A stretch of DNA of 31,302 nt. Source: a virus. A program made the position numbers and the translations under genes. Positions 1 through 7,545 of this stretch are shown piece after piece (position 1 is the first letter of the stretch; the number at the start of each line of letters is the position of its first letter). The stretch is taken from the IMG/VR virus record IMGVR_UViG_3300042939_000215, positions 1-31,302 of that record; one strand, written 5' to 3'. The notes beneath the pieces are model-generated. The model was not told where the DNA came from, searched no databases, and saw nothing but the letters and a program-made list of their open reading frames with translations.

Positions 1-1653
1 CATCAATACCTCCATCCCTCTTTGTGGGTATGAAGTATTTGTCTGGCTACCTGCCGTAGTCAATTCAACATATACACCACGTGGTAAGTATGTATATGTT
101 GTCGGGTAAGTTGCAGTAAGGTGCAACCCATATTGTTTTGTTGTTTGCGCTAAAGTACCTGCAACTATATGAGCCTTTGAAGTAGGAGAAGCAGTTCCCA
201 ATCCAAGCGTATCATTCGTATTATTGAAGAACAACTGAGCGTTGTCCTGAGTCAGCACACCACTCGTACCGGCAAACAAGATGCTGCCAGCAGTCATCGT
301 GCTGAAGGTAGGTGCAGAACTGAATGTCTTAGCACCAGCGAATGTCTGTGTATTGGTAGTGACCAAACCACGAGCAGAAGCCGAAGCATCAGGTATGTTG
401 AATGTGTGTGTAGTTCCTGCACTGCTAATCGCAAAATCAGTACCAGTAGTGCCTACTGCAAAAGTCTGCGTTGCGCCAGTCAGAGCGTTCAGCGATGTGA
501 TACCTCCACCACCTCCACCCGGTGCTGCCCATGTTCCATCGGCTCTCAAGAAGTTCGTAGTACCACCACCCGATGCAGGAGCAAGACCCTTCAATGAACT
601 TGTGAAGGTGTTAAGCATCGCAGTGGCTTGAGTCACTGTCAACGCAATCGGTGTCGCTGTTGAGCCAGTATTGTTGCCTATGATACTATTGGCAGCAAGG
701 TTCGACATCGATGCCAACGCTACGTTGCTCGCTACCCATAGAGTACCATTGTAGGTAAGCACGTTGTTAGCTACCGGAGGAGTAGTGATGAGATCGACAT
801 CATGAATCTCGTCCATCTCATACCCATTCTGCACACGCACATATATCTGACCATTGCCAGCATTCGCCCTCTCTACGATTCCAATGTAAACAAAGTGATT
901 CGGTGCATACGGCTTGACATTCGTATATGATCCTGCCGTGTTGCCCAAGTACAAAATATCTCCTGCCGTGAACATTGAGGTATTCAATCCATCAATCACA
1001 CCTTGACAGATCACCATTCCATTCTGCCCAGCACCAATGTTTTCAGCAGCCAATCCGAAGGTCTTAGCACTCGTAGCATCGCTCGTATTGTTCGCAAGCT
1101 TCACGCTCGCCTTGTTGCCCGAAGCACTGAACAAGAACACCGCTTGACCTTTGGTAATGGTGATTGCTTCGCCATTATGCACATAAGCGTGCATAGTCTG
1201 ACCAATGCTACACATCACGTTGCTATTGTTGAACAGGTAGCTCAATGCACCAGTATTCCCTTGATATGCTATCTGACCTGCACCCGGTGCTGCAACTGGA
1301 GTCAGGTCGAAGCTGACGAAGTCTGTGATCAGACCATTCGCACCCAAGTCAACATTGCCAGTCGCACCAACGTACGGCACATACCCACCAGCAGGCACTG
1401 CATAGTTGTTCAGGATAGCATCAACCGCAGTCTTCAAAGCTGCTGCACTCGCAGTCGCTGGATTCGTGCAATCATTGTAGTCAATCGCCCATTGCTGCCT
1501 GAAGTAGTTCTGCTCAACCTGATGAGCATAGAAGTACAAGTAGTCACCAAAGACCGCAGTCGAGCAGTATGCTTTCTTGTAGACATATTCATCCAAGTCC
1601 ACCGTCACCTTGACGGTAGTAGAGGAGAAGTCGACTATGGTATATGTTGGCAT
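1..1653 (-). CDS. Tail fibre / tail tip protein, C-terminus cut by window edge
   Basis: An uninterrupted minus-strand reading frame of 551 codons runs from an ATG at 1653 through the left window edge, so the C-terminus is missing. The start ATG shares one base with the stop of the upstream gene (TAATG). The N-terminal ~120 residues are not recognised. Further on the protein is Gly/Ser/Thr/Ala/Asn-rich and low in charge, with the phage-fibre motif '[18 protein letters not shown]' about two thirds along, then '[12 protein letters not shown]', and a '[15 protein letters not shown]' element often seen ahead of C-terminal fibre domains. These are typical of trimeric fibre or tail-tip proteins that contact the host surface. 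The missing part may hold an intramolecular chaperone domain; that is inference. Function as an exposed fibre is likely, the receptor unknown. Confidence 0.8.
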   Translation of the reverse strand, partial: MPTYTIVDFSSTTVKVTVDLDEYVYKKAYCSTAVFGDYLYFYAHQVEQNYFRQQWAIDYNDCTNPATASAAALKTAVDAILNNYAVPAGGYVPYVGATGNVDLGANGLITDFVSFDLTPVAAPGAGQIAYQGNTGALSYLFNNSNVMCSIGQTMHAYVHNGEAITITKGQAVFLFSASGNKASVKLANNTSDATSAKTFGLAAENIGAGQNGMVICQGVIDGLNTSMFTAGDILYLGNTAGSYTNVKPYAPNHFVYIGIVERANAGNGQIYVRVQNGYEMDEIHDVDLITTPPVANNVLTYNGTLWVASNVALASMSNLAANSIIGNNTGSTATPIALTVTQATAMLNTFTSSLKGLAPASGGGTTNFLRADGTWAAPGGGGGGITSLNALTGATQTFAVGTTGTDFAISSAGTTHTFNIPDASASARGLVTTNTQTFAGAKTFSSAPTFSTMTAGSILFAGTSGVLTQDNAQLFFNNTNDTLGLGTASPTSKAHIVAGTLAQTTKQYGLHLTATYPTTYTYLPRGVYVELTTAGSQTNTSYPQRGMEVLM

Positions 1654-1961
1654 TAGGGAATGAAACTTGCTACATCAGCAACTACTGCATCAATGAATTC
1701 ATTTAAATTGATATATGGATCGCCATTCGGATCTCTCCATTCAGCATATTCATCTGTTATTTGTAGCTTGTTATGGTTGAACATCAACTCGCCAAAATTA
1801 ATTGACCTACCTTGTTGAAACGCAGCAAATTTAGTAGCATCAAAGATGAAATTAAAATTGTTCAAAGCTCCATTATCATCCTCTATTATGAAATTTGATA
1901 CGAGTATTCTTGCACCCAGCAAATTACTTGTCGAAACGTATTGTATATACTTAGCCATCAT
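1653..1961 (-). CDS. Small virion-associated protein, paralogue of the upstream 102-residue gene
   Basis: This encodes 102 residues, starting at a double Met (ATGATG) whose first ATG overlaps the upstream TGA as ATGATG. I do not recognise a named family. It aligns by eye along its C-terminal half with the preceding gene: '[19 protein letters not shown]' here against 'VELMFGPNKFQITDSYLEF' there, followed by a D/N-G turn and an acidic helix ending in 'VVADVASF' against 'VIDDVSQY'. Both are acidic, soluble, predicted beta-rich proteins of the same length. The position between a tail-chaperone-like gene and a tail fibre gene suggests a tail or baseplate role or fibre attachment; this is inference from context. 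Confidence 0.75.
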   Translation of the reverse strand: MMAKYIQYVSTSNLLGARILVSNFIIEDDNGALNNFNFIFDATKFAAFQQGRSINFGELMFNHNKLQITDEYAEWRDPNGDPYINLNEFIDAVVADVASFIP

Positions 1962-2266
1962 GCTGAATATTGAGATACATCATCAATTACGTAGTCAGCA
2001 AGAGACTTGGCATCGGCTACTGGATTACCAGTCCCATCGATAAACTCAAGATAACTGTCTGTTATCTGAAATTTATTCGGTCCAAACATCAACTCAACCA
2101 TGCCCAGATATTCATTGTCGAATACACAAGAGAAGTTTTGAACATCAAAATAGAAAAAATAACCATTGACAGTACTGCCAGTATCAATATCTTCAACAGT
2201 AAATACACATTGTATTAATGTATTTTGTTGTTGAGTTGCATCGTTATATATTATTCGTAATCCCAT
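1958..2266 (-). CDS. Small virion-associated protein, paralogue of the downstream 102-residue gene
   Basis: This encodes 102 residues and belongs to a tandem pair of diverged duplicates with the next gene. The N-terminal half (residues 1-45) carries beta-strand-like alternation, and the central segment 'FDVQNFSCVFDNEYLGMVEL' matches the corresponding segment of its partner in pattern (FDATKFAAF...FGEL). The start ATG at 2266 shares its A with the TGA that ends the -1 frame extension of the upstream gene (TGATG). That junction supports both the start and the reality of the extension. No catalytic motif or membrane segment is visible. A structural or assembly role in the tail is inferred from neighbours only. 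Confidence 0.75.
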   Translation of the reverse strand: MGLRIIYNDATQQQNTLIQCVFTVEDIDTGSTVNGYFFYFDVQNFSCVFDNEYLGMVELMFGPNKFQITDSYLEFIDGTGNPVADAKSLADYVIDDVSQYSA

Positions 2267-2397
2267 CAGTCCTTAGTTTTTGAAGTGTGTTCTATCAATA
2301 GTAAGTATTCCCACAGTGTGAGCTTGGTGCAATTCACTCCGTACCGCTGATTCAAGAGGGTACGCTGGATAAATCCATCTTCGTTTTGCTTGGCGAG
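2266..2397 (-). CDS. -1 frame extension of the tail-assembly-chaperone-like gene
   Basis: The upstream gene stops at 2352 in its own frame, but its -1 frame stays open to a TGA at 2268-2266 that overlaps the next ATG (TGATG), filling the 85-base gap exactly. Read from a candidate slip site C AAA AAC at 2403-2397, the extension adds 43 residues to residue 208, giving a protein of about 251 residues. The added part looks coding: it is helix-rich and includes 'LLNQRYGVNCTKLTLWEYLL'. Tail assembly chaperones of many long-tailed phages are made as a short and a frameshifted long form (lambda G and GT), which is the model here. An upstream T7 run (2526-2520) is a second possible slip site. A sequencing deletion is the alternative. 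Confidence 0.6.
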   Translation of the reverse strand, partial: LAKQNEDGFIQRTLLNQRYGVNCTKLTLWEYLLLIEHTSKTKD

Positions 2398-3020
2398 TTT
2401 TTGCCCAGCACTTTGTTCAATTGGAGTTCCTCCATCTTGTCTATTACCGTCAAACAGATCCGCAAATCTTGCTCTGATAGCGTTGGCAAGGGCAGCATAT
2501 CCTTGAGCTGCATGACGATAAAAAAATCGCTAATGTCTGCTGCCTCCTTCCAGCGAGCTATCTTCTCCTTGCAGTATTCAGGATCATAGCTATACGGTGA
2601 TTCATTCTTGTCGAAGAACGCTACTGATGCAAATTTATATATGATTTCACTCGTTGGCACTATCCACTCCATCCTTTCTTTCATCATCGCTACCAACTTG
2701 ATAATCTCGCCAATCTTGATACTCTTCGGATCATTGGTGACCTTCTCCATAGATTCGATGAAAGCTACCAGATGCTCACGCTGGAATCTCATGTTCCACT
2801 CCTCGTACACCTGCAACGCCATCAGTCCACGCATCGAGAAGGTGTTGAAGTAATCCTTCAGCCGATAGTATTGCACTCCTCCACTGATGAACGCAGGCTC
2901 AATGACATGACCCTCCTCCAGTTGCCATATAGGCTTATGCCCCAGCTTCGTGATGAGCTTCGCCCACCAGTTGCTGATAGTATTCCTTAATCTCGTCAAT
3001 CGCAGTTTCAATTTTTCCAT
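2352..3020 (-). CDS. Tail assembly chaperone-like protein, zero-frame product
   Basis: This 222-residue, mostly helical, soluble protein has a basic Trp-containing N-terminus (residues 1-30). A middle part follows with 'GGVQYYRLKDYFNTFSMRGL', 'MKERMEWIVPTSEIIYKFAS' and 'VAFFDKNESPYSYDPEYC'. It resembles a family I associate with tail-gene clusters of Bacteroidota phages, with a role in tail assembly. It starts at an ATG inside the upstream gene, an unusually long overlap of 86 bases; no other ATG occurs before 'MRGL', so the start could also be a non-ATG codon. The last ~15 residues after the slip site look non-conserved in character (SPSKTKMDLSSVPS), consistent with the short form of a frameshifting gene. 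The chaperone assignment rests on this arrangement and on context; no tape measure gene is visible beside it. Confidence 0.7.
   Translation of the reverse strand: MEKLKLRLTRLRNTISNWWAKLITKLGHKPIWQLEEGHVIEPAFISGGVQYYRLKDYFNTFSMRGLMALQVYEEWNMRFQREHLVAFIESMEKVTNDPKSIKIGEIIKLVAMMKERMEWIVPTSEIIYKFASVAFFDKNESPYSYDPEYCKEKIARWKEAADISDFFIVMQLKDMLPLPTLSEQDLRICLTVIDKMEELQLNKVLGKNSPSKTKMDLSSVPS
2397..2403 (-). other. Candidate -1 ribosomal slippery site C AAA AAC
   Basis: In the frame of the 222-residue gene the codons read GGC AAA AAC TCG. The last seven bases before TCG fit the X XXY YYZ register with AAA AAC, and a shift back by one base enters the -1 frame that runs to 2266. Only 14 zero-frame codons follow before the stop, as is usual for phage G/GT-type sites. 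The heptamer is not ideal, because its first base is C rather than A. A perfect T TTT TTT heptamer, also in register, lies upstream at 2526-2520, two codons after a -1-frame TAG, so it could also serve. Confidence 0.4.
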
Positions 3021-3180
3021 ATCTTACTATTCCACCGACAATCAATTGCCAGTTGTTATCCTTATAATGCTTCACCTCGTGACCCTCACGGTTCTTCCAT
3101 CTGAACGGCTTGCCTTTGCAAGCGCATCGCCCCAGCGGATAGTACCCGATGCCTACGAGGTATGCGTTTAGTTCACTCAC
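2935..3180 (-). CDS. Small protein of unknown function
   Basis: This encodes 81 residues from a GTG start that overlaps the end of the membrane-protein gene upstream. The sequence has two cysteines (CAC) near residue 20, a basic 'GKPFRWKNREGHEVKHYKD' segment that looks like a small beta-hairpin, and an acidic C-terminal helix. I do not know a named family. It lies in the tail-gene stretch between a CxxC membrane protein and the chaperone-like gene, and such small genes are common here in phages of Bacteroidota. A DNA- or protein-binding role is possible from the basic patch but not supported further. The long overlap with the next gene (86 bases) is notable. Confidence 0.6.
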   Translation of the reverse strand: MSELNAYLVGIGYYPLGRCACKGKPFRWKNREGHEVKHYKDNNWQLIVGGIVRYGKIETAIDEIKEYYQQLVGEAHHEAGA

Positions 3181-3454
3181 TGAAGAACTTGTTGTAGATG
3201 ATTGTATTCACCGCAGCCAATGCAGGGATATACATGATGAGCATCGCTATGTTCCAATCAAACGTAATCCAGTAGGGTATCGAGTACACCGAAGCCATAC
3301 AAGTCACACATCCGCCTAACGGCATCCATAAGTAGCCAAGCCACTTCTCTCCCCACTTACCAAGCCATTCAAGTATCATGCCTTCCTCCATCGCAATCTT
3401 GAGTCCGTTGATGAATAGCGAATTGATGATTAAGAATATGAGTGTGTCCATCAT
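3173..3454 (-). CDS. Small membrane protein with CxxC motif
   Basis: This encodes 93 residues, starting at ATGATG directly on the stop of the upstream gene (TAATG). There are probably two or three membrane segments: residues ~4-20 (LIFLIINSLFINGL), ~50-65 and ~68-86 (IAMLIMYIPALAAVNTII). A 'GGCVTCMASVY' motif sits at the start of the second hydrophobic segment. The pattern recalls small inner-membrane proteins with a CxxC near a helix end (DUF1360-like), found among structural genes of Bacteroidota phages. The role is unknown: it might act in genome entry, in superinfection exclusion or with the tail. Assignment to a named family is tentative; the membrane location is well supported by hydropathy. 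Confidence 0.7.
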   Translation of the reverse strand: MMDTLIFLIINSLFINGLKIAMEEGMILEWLGKWGEKWLGYLWMPLGGCVTCMASVYSIPYWITFDWNIAMLIMYIPALAAVNTIIYNKFFSE

Positions 3455-4107
3455 TAGTCGAATACTACTGTGTTAGGTGTGAACGTGAGACGGTAGCAAT
3501 CATACTCTACCGCATCCATTGACAAAACCATTGGGTTGCCTGCATTATCATAGATGCTCACTGTGTACGTTGAGTATGGATTGAATACGCCATCGGGAAA
3601 GTTCGTTGTGTCAATCGTGATGATTCCCTCTTCGTTTGTCGAATCGAAGTATGTATACTGCACGTTGCTTTGGTTATCGGTGAACACAAGCTTGTAGGGA
3701 CTCTCTGCGTTGAGACCACTCAAATCAAAATTCTCATCGCAGTTGGCTATGTTGACATCCATACAATCGTTACATACCTCAACGGCTTCGAATGCGCCAG
3801 TGAAGGTTCCACCGTCATCATCGAGCAGACTCAACGCAACCAAGTCATCAGCACTCACCGCAGGGTCGATGCCCATGCTTCGTATCTTAAATGTGATGTA
3901 GGTGTACGTGCCAATCAACTGTTGCGTGTATGTAGTAGTCGATGAGTAGGTACTGTCAAGCGTGACTACTATGTCATCGAGCAGTGCAGTCAGACTACTA
4001 TAACCGCTGCCAGAACCTGAGGTGATTTGCTTCCACAAGTAATATCCTGAGTTAGTCCAAGTGCTAATGATTGGAATCTTGATTGTGCAGTTGTAGCTCG
4101 TTGCCAT
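3454..4107 (-). CDS. Tail/structural protein with Ig-like C-terminal domain
   Basis: This 217-residue acidic protein is rich in Ser, Thr, Tyr and Asp with hardly any Lys, which is typical of virion surface proteins. The first ~110 residues are Ser/Thr/Tyr-rich. The part from ~125 onward ('YKLVFTDNQSNVQYTYFDS', then 'GVFNPYSTYTVSIYD') alternates as an Ig/FN3-like beta sandwich. Cysteines cluster at 'VCNDCMDVNIANCDEN'. It follows the large terminase gene, separated by a 15-base gap that contains TATATTTG five bases before the ATG, possibly a promoter for a nearly leaderless mRNA. Role: tail or neck decoration, inferred from composition and place; no specific family is recognised. Confidence 0.7.
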   Translation of the reverse strand: MATSYNCTIKIPIISTWTNSGYYLWKQITSGSGSGYSSLTALLDDIVVTLDSTYSSTTTYTQQLIGTYTYITFKIRSMGIDPAVSADDLVALSLLDDDGGTFTGAFEAVEVCNDCMDVNIANCDENFDLSGLNAESPYKLVFTDNQSNVQYTYFDSTNEEGIITIDTTNFPDGVFNPYSTYTVSIYDNAGNPMVLSMDAVEYDCYRLTFTPNTVVFD

Positions 4108-4112
4108 GATTA

Positions 4113-4141
4113 CAAATATACATCACAAAAAGCGAATCCAA
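4113..4141 (-). promoter_or_regulatory. Candidate Bacteroidota-type promoter, leaderless spacing
   Basis: On the minus strand TATATTTG (4120-4113) matches the TAnnTTTG -7 consensus, with TTG (4141-4139) 18 bases upstream in the -33 position. The ATG of the 217-residue gene begins 5 bases after the box, so transcription from it would start at or next to the start codon. The -33 part overlaps the end of the terminase gene. Similar boxes without a clear -33 occur at 5676-5669 and 26361-26354. Confidence 0.4.
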
Positions 4142-5346
4142 TCACGGTGAAAACTATGGCAGTAGTACCGCCAACAGTCAAGCAAGTCAGCCTTGCGCAG
4201 GTCCGTGCTTCGGTCCTTGATGATATCACCATCCTCGTCCACCTCCACGTACTTGAGGTCTGTTATTAATCCCTTGCAGGAGGAATCAATCCGCACGGCA
4301 TAGTTCTGAAGTAGCGAGTTGACCAAGACCCTCGTATCCCTGATACTCGGATTCACCGATGGCTGACGCATCTGCGCCCTACCAAGATGCAAGCGAGTAG
4401 ATACCACGTCATAGTATCCAGTATTGCCACTGGTCAACGCTGACCGATTCGCCCCAGTCGCATCGCCAGTGACGATGAAGCTTGCCTTCGGGAACGCTGC
4501 GATGATACTGTCGCATAGCTGATAGATATCAGAGTTCCGTAATGCGAACTCCTGCACCACGTTAATGCAACCATTGATGTGCTGCACTGCGATGCAGGTG
4601 ATCGGGTCCACGTTGAAGTCGAAGCTCAGATACAGATGATGGAGCTGGTCGAAGTTGACCGATTTCACGTGCTTGGCTTCATCGAAAGCATAAGCAAATG
4701 GATTGTTGGCAAGGTCAACATCTTCAGCCAGTATCTCACATCTGAATGTAAGCTCATCCAACTGCTCACGCAGATGGTCAACCTGTTCATGGCTGATATG
4801 CGGATTATCGTAAGTTGATAAGTTGAACGATGACCAACTCGTATCATCTTTTGCGAACAGTTCCTTGAAGAATGTCCTGCCAAACTTCGGTGTGCTGAGA
4901 ATCCACGCATCGCCTTTGAAGTCCAGCAGCGTAGCCATGATTGTCTGCGTCCACGCCTCCCTGAACTTCTTCGCCTTCTCAGCCTCATCAATCACGACCC
5001 TTGCATACTTGCGACCTCGCCCTGAGTCCGGTTCGTCCATACTCCAGAAGTCGATAATGCCACCAGTGATCAGGCGCATCTGTTTGGTCTGTTCGTTCTT
5101 GGTCTCGATGATTGGCTTGAGCGTGTACTTGAGTTCAAGCCATACATCATGCAGGTCCTTGTACGTGGGAGCATAGTACGCACACGGCTTGCCATCAAGC
5201 GCAACCTGAGGAAGCAACTCATTCACCGCAAGCGTGGTCTTACCCCATCGCCTGCCAATCTTCAGCACGTTGTACCGACTCGCATCTCCAAGCACCTTCT
5301 CCTGACCTGAGTGCAGTCGCTTGAGCTTGACGTCGATGTCAGTCAC
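4123..5346 (-). CDS. terL: Terminase large subunit
   Basis: This 407-residue DNA packaging motor has an N-terminal ATPase and a C-terminal nuclease. Walker A is 'GRRWGKTT' at residues 31-38, Walker B 'VVIDEAE' at 117-123, and a coupling motif 'LSTP' at 150-153. The RNase H-like nuclease has acidic residues in 'SFDFN' (D243), 'VTGDATG' (D295) and 'KADLLDC' (D387, D390). The length is at the short end for the family but all motifs are present. The start ATG overlaps the end of the preceding small gene by eight bases. It packages DNA into the prohead through the portal encoded at 27290-28972. Because portal and terminase are far apart in the window, the genome may be circularly permuted or rearranged relative to standard maps. 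Confidence 0.95.
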   Translation of the reverse strand: MTDIDVKLKRLHSGQEKVLGDASRYNVLKIGRRWGKTTLAVNELLPQVALDGKPCAYYAPTYKDLHDVWLELKYTLKPIIETKNEQTKQMRLITGGIIDFWSMDEPDSGRGRKYARVVIDEAEKAKKFREAWTQTIMATLLDFKGDAWILSTPKFGRTFFKELFAKDDTSWSSFNLSTYDNPHISHEQVDHLREQLDELTFRCEILAEDVDLANNPFAYAFDEAKHVKSVNFDQLHHLYLSFDFNVDPITCIAVQHINGCINVVQEFALRNSDIYQLCDSIIAAFPKASFIVTGDATGANRSALTSGNTGYYDVVSTRLHLGRAQMRQPSVNPSIRDTRVLVNSLLQNYAVRIDSSCKGLITDLKYVEVDEDGDIIKDRSTDLRKADLLDCWRYYCHSFHRDWIRFL

Positions 5347-5536
5347 GGATGATTCTGATGTTGATACTTCCGTCCTCCGGCTTGATCTCCTGACGGTTCA
5401 TCTTGGGAGTAATGTACTCAGCAAGTGTAGCCAGCATCTTGAGTCGCTCGCCCGGACTGAGTTCAGCCAAGTCTCGCCTCATCTGGTACTCATCGTACTC
5501 GTTCAGCACTCGTTCTATCTTTTCCTTCAGCTTCAT
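5339..5536 (-). CDS. Small protein, possible terminase small subunit
   Basis: This encodes 65 residues with a helical charged N-terminus and the segment 'RLKMLATLAEYITPKMNRQE', a pattern common in small phage proteins directly upstream of large terminase. In many phages such short proteins are the C-terminal, portal- or TerL-facing part of the small terminase; here no DNA-binding helix-turn-helix is seen. Its ATG overlaps the stop of the 43-residue gene (ATGA), and its end overlaps the start of terL by eight bases, so the three are likely translated together. The packaging role is inferred from order and the helical motif. Confidence 0.6.
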   Translation of the reverse strand: MKLKEKIERVLNEYDEYQMRRDLAELSPGERLKMLATLAEYITPKMNRQEIKPEDGSINIRIIRD

Positions 5537-5664
5537 TTCTTCTTCTTCACTTTAGCAGGCAGAGACTTCATCTGCTTAGGAGATGTCTTCTTGGCGAACT
5601 CCTTTGCGACCTTCGGATTACTTGCGTATAGAAACGCTCGCTGTGCTTTTGATTTGAATGGCAT
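5533..5664 (-). CDS. Small basic protein (MPFKSKAQRxF family)
   Basis: This 43-residue protein begins 'MPFKSKAQRAFLYASNPKVA' and ends with a run of lysines ('SLPAKVKKKK'). The form 'MPFKSKAQ..F..A..P..A..(F/W)....KSLP..VKKK' is a widespread tiny phage protein of unknown function, usually close to packaging genes. It is strongly basic and probably binds nucleic acid or an acidic protein surface. The stop overlaps the next gene's ATG (ATGA). The start follows the previous gene's stop by 12 bases that consist of TATATTTG plus TAGT, so this gene may be read from a nearly leaderless transcript. Confidence 0.8.
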   Translation of the reverse strand: MPFKSKAQRAFLYASNPKVAKEFAKKTSPKQMKSLPAKVKKKK

Positions 5665-5676
5665 ACTACAAATATA

Positions 5677-5985
5677 CTATTCTATTTCGCCTTCTTCACG
5701 CAGCACCCTCTCTGCCCATCTCAGCGCAGGCTCACCGCCCCAAAGCAAGTATGATATCGTTCCGCACGCAGTAGTATCGCCCGGCTCATAGTATTCGGCT
5801 GCTCTGCTCAAGTACGAGTACATACGCTTCACCGTCTGCGTTGTGATAGTCTCCCGGTTTGCCAGTTGCTGCGCTCGTATCTTGCCGACCTGCGTAGCGC
5901 ATCGGTTGTTGATCTCAGCGTTCAATCGGATTCCTCGTTCAGCCTCATCGCTTATAGCTTGAGGGTAGTCATCGTATGTTGCCAT
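5677..5985 (-). CDS. Conserved phage protein of unknown function
   Basis: This encodes 102 residues with motifs 'RGIRLNAEINNRCATQVGKI', 'VKRMYSYLSRAAEYY' and 'CGTISYLLWGGEPALRWAE'. The combination is familiar from Bacteroidota phages, where the same block occurs as a short protein or joined to head-maturation proteins; no activity is established to my knowledge. It appears all-helical and soluble. The start shares bases with the preceding stop (TAATG), and a 12-base gap with a TATATTTG box separates it from the next gene. A link to head maturation or packaging is plausible from the location just before the terminase genes but is not shown by the sequence. Confidence 0.75.
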   Translation of the reverse strand: MATYDDYPQAISDEAERGIRLNAEINNRCATQVGKIRAQQLANRETITTQTVKRMYSYLSRAAEYYEPGDTTACGTISYLLWGGEPALRWAERVLREEGEIE

Positions 5986-6563
5986 TACTTATTGCTTATG
6001 TATTGGTAGAAGTAAAGATAGTCATTGACAAGGCAATCGTCCTTGACCAGTCCTGACTCAGCCAATCGCATTGAATAGTCTCGGTCCTCGCCAAAGCTGA
6101 TAGGCTTGTATCCAATCTCCTTAGCTATGCTCGTCATCACCGGGTTGAGATGATTCAGTGGTCTTGTGTACCTCATCGCACCATCATACCTTACTGGCTT
6201 CTCTGAGTAACTGAGTCCTGCCTTATGGATGAACTCGTATGGTATCATTCCATTCGTGGTGATGATTCCTCTGAAGCCAACACCATAAGCATCACGCTTC
6301 AACCAGTATAGAATCTTGTCAACATAACTACCTGCAATGATATCATCATCATCGATAAACGCAATGTATTTCGTGGTACAGTTGTCAACTGCATACTGAC
6401 GCTTCTCACCAATCGAGAACTCACGATTATCCTTCAACACCACCACATCAACGAGATACGTAAGTTGTGGATCAAGCAATCCTCTTAGCCGTTGCAGGAA
6501 CTTCTCCCTGCCATTGATGGTCAGGATGAATATTGTCCAAAGTGCCTTAGATGGGGAAGCCAT
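5985..6563 (-). CDS. Glycosyltransferase, GT2-like (GT-A fold)
   Basis: This encodes 192 residues from the ATG at 6563, which lies just before the stop of the preceding glycosyltransferase (16-base overlap). An upstream in-frame ATG would extend it far into that gene and is less likely. The N-terminal strand 'ALWTIFILTINGREKFL', the segment 'GEKRQYAVDNCTTKYIAFID' and the acidic cluster DDDD at residues 71-74 match the nucleotide-sugar and metal site of family 2 glycosyltransferases. The C-terminal part 'EIGYKPISFGEDRDYSMRLA' resembles the ED-type acceptor-side motif. It would transfer a sugar from a nucleotide donor to an unknown acceptor: virion protein, host surface glycan or DNA. It is shorter than typical cellular enzymes, as is common in phages. 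Confidence 0.8.
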   Translation of the reverse strand: MASPSKALWTIFILTINGREKFLQRLRGLLDPQLTYLVDVVVLKDNREFSIGEKRQYAVDNCTTKYIAFIDDDDIIAGSYVDKILYWLKRDAYGVGFRGIITTNGMIPYEFIHKAGLSYSEKPVRYDGAMRYTRPLNHLNPVMTSIAKEIGYKPISFGEDRDYSMRLAESGLVKDDCLVNDYLYFYQYISNK

Positions 6564-7203
6564 TGCGCTTGCGATGTTCAAACACTCGTTGCCCATGATC
6601 CCAAGCAATCTTGCTATTCTCCTTCTGGTAGGTTCTATCCAGCTTGCTCTTGCCTACCGTGTAGTGCCTATGGTCAAACTCTAAGTTCTTATCGACCCGG
6701 TAGAATCCGTGCTTGCGTGCGGTCTCAGCGAGGTCATTGTCTGCGAACATCGAGATGTAGGCAGGATGATACAAGTACCCAAGCTTCTCATACGCCAGTC
6801 GGTTCATGATGGGTAGTGTCACTATGTCACTGCGGATTCCATCGAAGACCTGCAATACCACTGGCTCATCGCCATATTCATCGAAGCGTTCAATGAGTTT
6901 GGTATCCCAGCCAAGCGTTGGAAACATATCATCGCTCACCAGCACCAAGATATCGCCCTGACTGCGATCAGCAGCAGCGTTGCTTGCCTGCACCATGTTG
7001 GTCGAATCGCCCACGATGATAGTCACTGGCTCGTTGTCGAAGACCCGGTAGTAGTCATCGACATCAGGGTCGTTACTGGATAGGCTGATGATCCACTCGA
7101 TCTCATCGTAGTTGGTCTCAGCCATGACCCAAGCATTATGGCAGAATAGTGCCTGCTCGGACCTTCCGAAGCTGGGGTGGATTACGCTAATTCTTTTATC
7201 CAT
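6547..7203 (-). CDS. Glycosyltransferase-like protein (GT-A fold)
   Basis: This encodes 218 residues beginning 'MDKRISVIHPSFGRSEQA' at 7203, where the first beta strand of the Rossmann-like fold starts; an ATG further up would run through the terminator hairpin. Motifs: 'MVQASNAAADRSQGDILVLV' followed by SDD at 90-92, which takes the DxD position of GT2-type enzymes, and a 'FADNDLAE' element at about 170. The C-terminus ends in a basic stretch. It overlaps the next glycosyltransferase by 16 bases, so the two are probably coupled and may act in one glycosylation pathway. The acceptor is unknown. Confidence 0.78.
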   Translation of the reverse strand: MDKRISVIHPSFGRSEQALFCHNAWVMAETNYDEIEWIISLSSNDPDVDDYYRVFDNEPVTIIVGDSTNMVQASNAAADRSQGDILVLVSDDMFPTLGWDTKLIERFDEYGDEPVVLQVFDGIRSDIVTLPIMNRLAYEKLGYLYHPAYISMFADNDLAETARKHGFYRVDKNLEFDHRHYTVGKSKLDRTYQKENSKIAWDHGQRVFEHRKRNGFPI

Positions 7204-7219
7204 AAAATTAAGATAAATA

Positions 7220-7243
7220 AGGGGAGGCAACAACTCCTCCCCT
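7220..7243 (-). terminator. Rho-independent-like terminator
   Basis: An 8-bp stem (AGGGGAGG-type arms at 7220-7227 and 7236-7243) encloses an 8-base loop. On the minus strand it is followed by TTATTTATCTTAATTTT. It lies after the 79-residue gene and before the glycosyltransferase pair, so it would end the replication operon transcript. The same GGGGAGG/CCTCCCC arms form the hairpin at 21238-21259. Confidence 0.6.
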
Positions 7244-7305
7244 ACAGACAACAAATTAACTATGAACGAATTTCGCTTTACGGAGCGTTTTAAGACACTT
7301 TCGTC

Positions 7306-7545
7306 TTAGAATGGTAGGTCACCCCCGCCAAAGTGGATAACGTTCGCCTGAGGGCTTGTATTGGCGTTGTACGGCTTTTTAAAAGCGACTGACAAGTATT
7401 TCTCGCCAGCTTTCGATGTTTTCACCCAAGCACTGAGTTCCATCGCTTCACCGTTGACAACGCACTTGCCAGTGTAGTCCGGGTGTGTTTCTTGTTGTTT
7501 CTTCTTGTTGGCGAACAGTGCGCCTGAGTTATCCTTCTGATCCAT
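7306..7545 (-). CDS. Small conserved phage protein, possible DNA-metabolism accessory
   Basis: This encodes 79 residues from the ATG at 7545, beginning '[20 protein letters not shown]'. This N-terminus (DNSG(A/V)LF.N..K...HPDY.G) is the usual beginning of a small family near replication genes in phages and plasmids, so I prefer this start to the in-frame ATG at 7599. The middle '[19 protein letters not shown]' has the beta-strand pattern of DUF736-like proteins, and the C-terminus 'GGGDLPF' recalls the acidic/aromatic tail of single-strand-binding proteins. A role beside the primase-helicase, perhaps ssDNA binding, is inferred. It is the last gene before the terminator at 7220-7243. Confidence 0.7.
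   Translation of the reverse strand: MDQKDNSGALFANKKKQQETHPDYTGKCVVNGEAMELSAWVKTSKAGEKYLSVAFKKPYNANTSPQANVIHFGGGDLPF

Noticed and set aside
281-631. Plus-strand open frames of 116 and 217 codons (281-631, 1003-1656)
   Set aside because: They lie opposite the continuous 551-codon fibre frame on the minus strand, which has recognisable fibre motifs; the plus frames have biased, repetitive composition and are shadows.
2519-2526. T7 run as the sole frameshift point
   Set aside because: It is a perfect heptamer, but about 40 zero-frame residues after it still look like coding sequence, so the later C AAA AAC site is preferred; it is retained as an alternative.
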